A stretch of DNA of 64,000 nt, taken from Brumimicrobium sp. GTDB lineage: Bacteria > Bacteroidota > Bacteroidia > Flavobacteriales_D > Crocinitomicaceae. The DNA lies in assembly GCA_023957385.1 (NCBI GenBank), contig JAMLGZ010000002.1, positions 638,411 through 702,410 on the forward strand, given 5' to 3'. A program made the translations under genes and the position numbers. The notes under the pieces are model-generated. The model made no database searches. It had not been told where the DNA came from and saw only the letters and a program-made list of their open reading frames with translations. Numbering within the stretch: position 1 is the stretch's first letter; each line of letters starts with the position of its first letter. Below, in pieces: positions 62,878 through 64,000 of the stretch.

Positions 62878-63933
62878 ATGAATAAAATTGCGGTTATCGA
62901 AGATAACTACGAGATGAGAGAGAATATCATTGAGATGCTTGAGTTGGCAGGATATGGTGTTGTAGAGGCATCTAATGGTAGGGAAGGAGTGGAGCTTGTT
63001 AAGAAAGAGCTTCCAGATTTGATTATATGTGATATCATGATGCCGGAATTGGATGGCTATGAAGTCTTATATCAGTTAAGTATGTTCCCCGAAACACGTG
63101 GAATACCCTTTATTTTCTTATCTGCTAAATCTGAACGCTCTGATTTTCGGAAAGGGATGAATTTAGGGGCAGATGATTATATCACGAAGCCATTTGAAGA
63201 AAAGGAATTAATAGAAGCAATTAACTCTCGTTTGAAAAAGAGGCAACGTTTCCACTCAGTTATGGAGGCCGACGATAAATGGAAGAGTTTTAAGGATACG
63301 GTGCACGATTTAACGGGATTGGACGAGTTAAGAGAACGAGCGTCAATTAAATCGTTTGGTAGAAGAGAAACTATATATATGGAGAAAGACACACCTCGTT
63401 TCTTATATTATATAAAAGAAGGACATGTCCGTAGTTTTAAAGCAACTAAAGATGATAAAGAATTGGTTACTGGAATTTATGGACCTGGAGAATTTTTTGG
63501 ATATATCGATTTGTTGTCCCCTGGAAAGTATAATGAATCGGCTATTGCAATCGAGGGAGCTAAAGTATCTATTGTTGAAAAAGATGAATTTGAAAAATTA
63601 ATTCTATCAGACAAGGATGTGTCAGTTAATTTCATAAAATTATTGGCTGGCAGCATCGTGGATAAGGAAAATGAATTAGTTAGTTTAGCTTATAATACGG
63701 TGAGAAAAAGAGTTGCAAATTCGCTTGCTAAATTATACACACAATATAAAAAAGGCTTAGCAGATAGAGTTGAGGTAGTTGTTACGCGCGATGAATTAGC
63801 GAGTATGGTAGGTACAGCTACGGAATCAGTCATTCGAATCTTGAGTGAATTTAAAAAGGATGGATATATCAAAACGAAAGGATCACTTATCACTATTTTA
63901 GATTACGAATCTCTAAGAGATTATAAATATTAG
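62878..63933 (+). CDS. Receiver-CRP fusion transcription regulator
   Basis: The 351-residue protein joins a receiver (DLIICDIMMPELDGYEVLYQ, phospho-acceptor Asp52; then FLSAKSERSDF and ADDYITKPFEE) to a cyclic-nucleotide-binding-like barrel (about 150-270: MEKDTPRFLYYIKEGHVRSF, then GPGEFFGYIDLL) and a Crp-type HTH (TRDELASMVGTATESVIRIL). It is the likely partner of the kinase just upstream. The barrel lacks the obvious R-E pair for cAMP binding, so phosphorylation may replace ligand control. Targets are unknown. Confidence 0.92.
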   Translation: MNKIAVIEDNYEMRENIIEMLELAGYGVVEASNGREGVELVKKELPDLIICDIMMPELDGYEVLYQLSMFPETRGIPFIFLSAKSERSDFRKGMNLGADDYITKPFEEKELIEAINSRLKKRQRFHSVMEADDKWKSFKDTVHDLTGLDELRERASIKSFGRRETIYMEKDTPRFLYYIKEGHVRSFKATKDDKELVTGIYGPGEFFGYIDLLSPGKYNESAIAIEGAKVSIVEKDEFEKLILSDKDVSVNFIKLLAGSIVDKENELVSLAYNTVRKRVANSLAKLYTQYKKGLADRVEVVVTRDELASMVGTATESVIRILSEFKKDGYIKTKGSLITILDYESLRDYKY

Positions 63934-64000
63934 CAAATACTTGGCATTCTCTATAGATTGATAAAAATAATCTTATTGATTATTAGTTGATTATATAATA

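Noticed and set aside
59917..63933. Toxin-antitoxin or defence island
   Set aside because: All genes here are recognised as housekeeping or regulators; no nuclease, toxin or defence domain was found.

Overview
The window is a low-GC (AT-rich), densely packed bacterial chromosome segment that almost certainly comes from the phylum Bacteroidota, most likely class Flavobacteriia. Supporting signs are C-terminal tails of type IX secretion system (T9SS) substrates (type A tails at 683-2437 and 10685-12163; a gliding-motility-type CHU_C tail at 31577-33784), a fused CcsBA cytochrome c biogenesis protein, a bacillithiol BshB1 deacetylase, a TonB-dependent receptor with a carboxypeptidase-regulatory-like N-domain, a DUF1599/DoxX/tpiA/prmA cluster, and TAnnTTTG promoter elements without Shine-Dalgarno sequences. 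The genus cannot be fixed from the sequence. No rRNA, tRNA, CRISPR array, transposase or phage gene was seen, so this looks like core chromosome with a few lineage-specific blocks.

Layout. 1-9.3 kb (minus strand): partial CDP-alcohol phosphatidyltransferase, secreted PA-domain protein, universal stress protein, lipid-linked glycan flippase, a degraded ORF, bshB1 and ccsBA. 9.4-10.7 kb (plus): DUF2520 Rossmann protein and KdsC-like phosphatase, overlapping. 10.7-15 kb (minus): overlapping trio of T9SS-secreted protein, outer-membrane barrel and lipoprotein. 15-22 kb: PIG-V-like membrane glycosyltransferase, small hypotheticals, a TonB receptor and mazG, with palindromic repeat elements in the gaps. 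22.4-25.5 kb (plus): PagL-like barrel, GIN-domain lipoprotein, small Cys-rich membrane protein and murQ. 25.5-29.3 kb (minus): alpha/beta hydrolase, an ABC permease/ATPase pair with degenerate ATPase motifs, and a CaiB-like CoA-transferase. 29.4-36.2 kb: tex, a gliding-type adhesin-like protein, glyS and a YceI protein. 36.2-37.3 kb: SPFH protein and a small membrane protein.

37.4-44.7 kb (minus) is a tight six-gene unit encoding two SGNH hydrolases, an MBOAT O-acyltransferase, a FemAB-like transferase, a NodB-fold deacetylase and an AAC(3)-fold acetyltransferase. Together these look like a machine that decorates a cell-surface glycan. 45.3-60.5 kb (minus) is a roughly 15-kb head-to-tail run of DUF1599, DoxX/thioredoxin fusion, tpiA, prmA, a 1532-residue exported protein of unknown function, plsY, and a 1953-residue TPR/PD40/coiled-coil/SPOR-like protein with a triplicated 104-residue unit. 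60.5-63.9 kb (plus) is folP followed at once by a soluble PAS histidine kinase and a receiver-CRP fusion regulator.

The main themes are the cell envelope (surface glycans, outer-membrane barrels, T9SS-exported proteins) and housekeeping. The strongest candidates for undescribed biology are the six-gene glycan-decoration unit, the two giant exported proteins in the tpiA/prmA/plsY run, and the secreted protein/barrel/lipoprotein trio. All function calls are by reading motifs; no database search was run.
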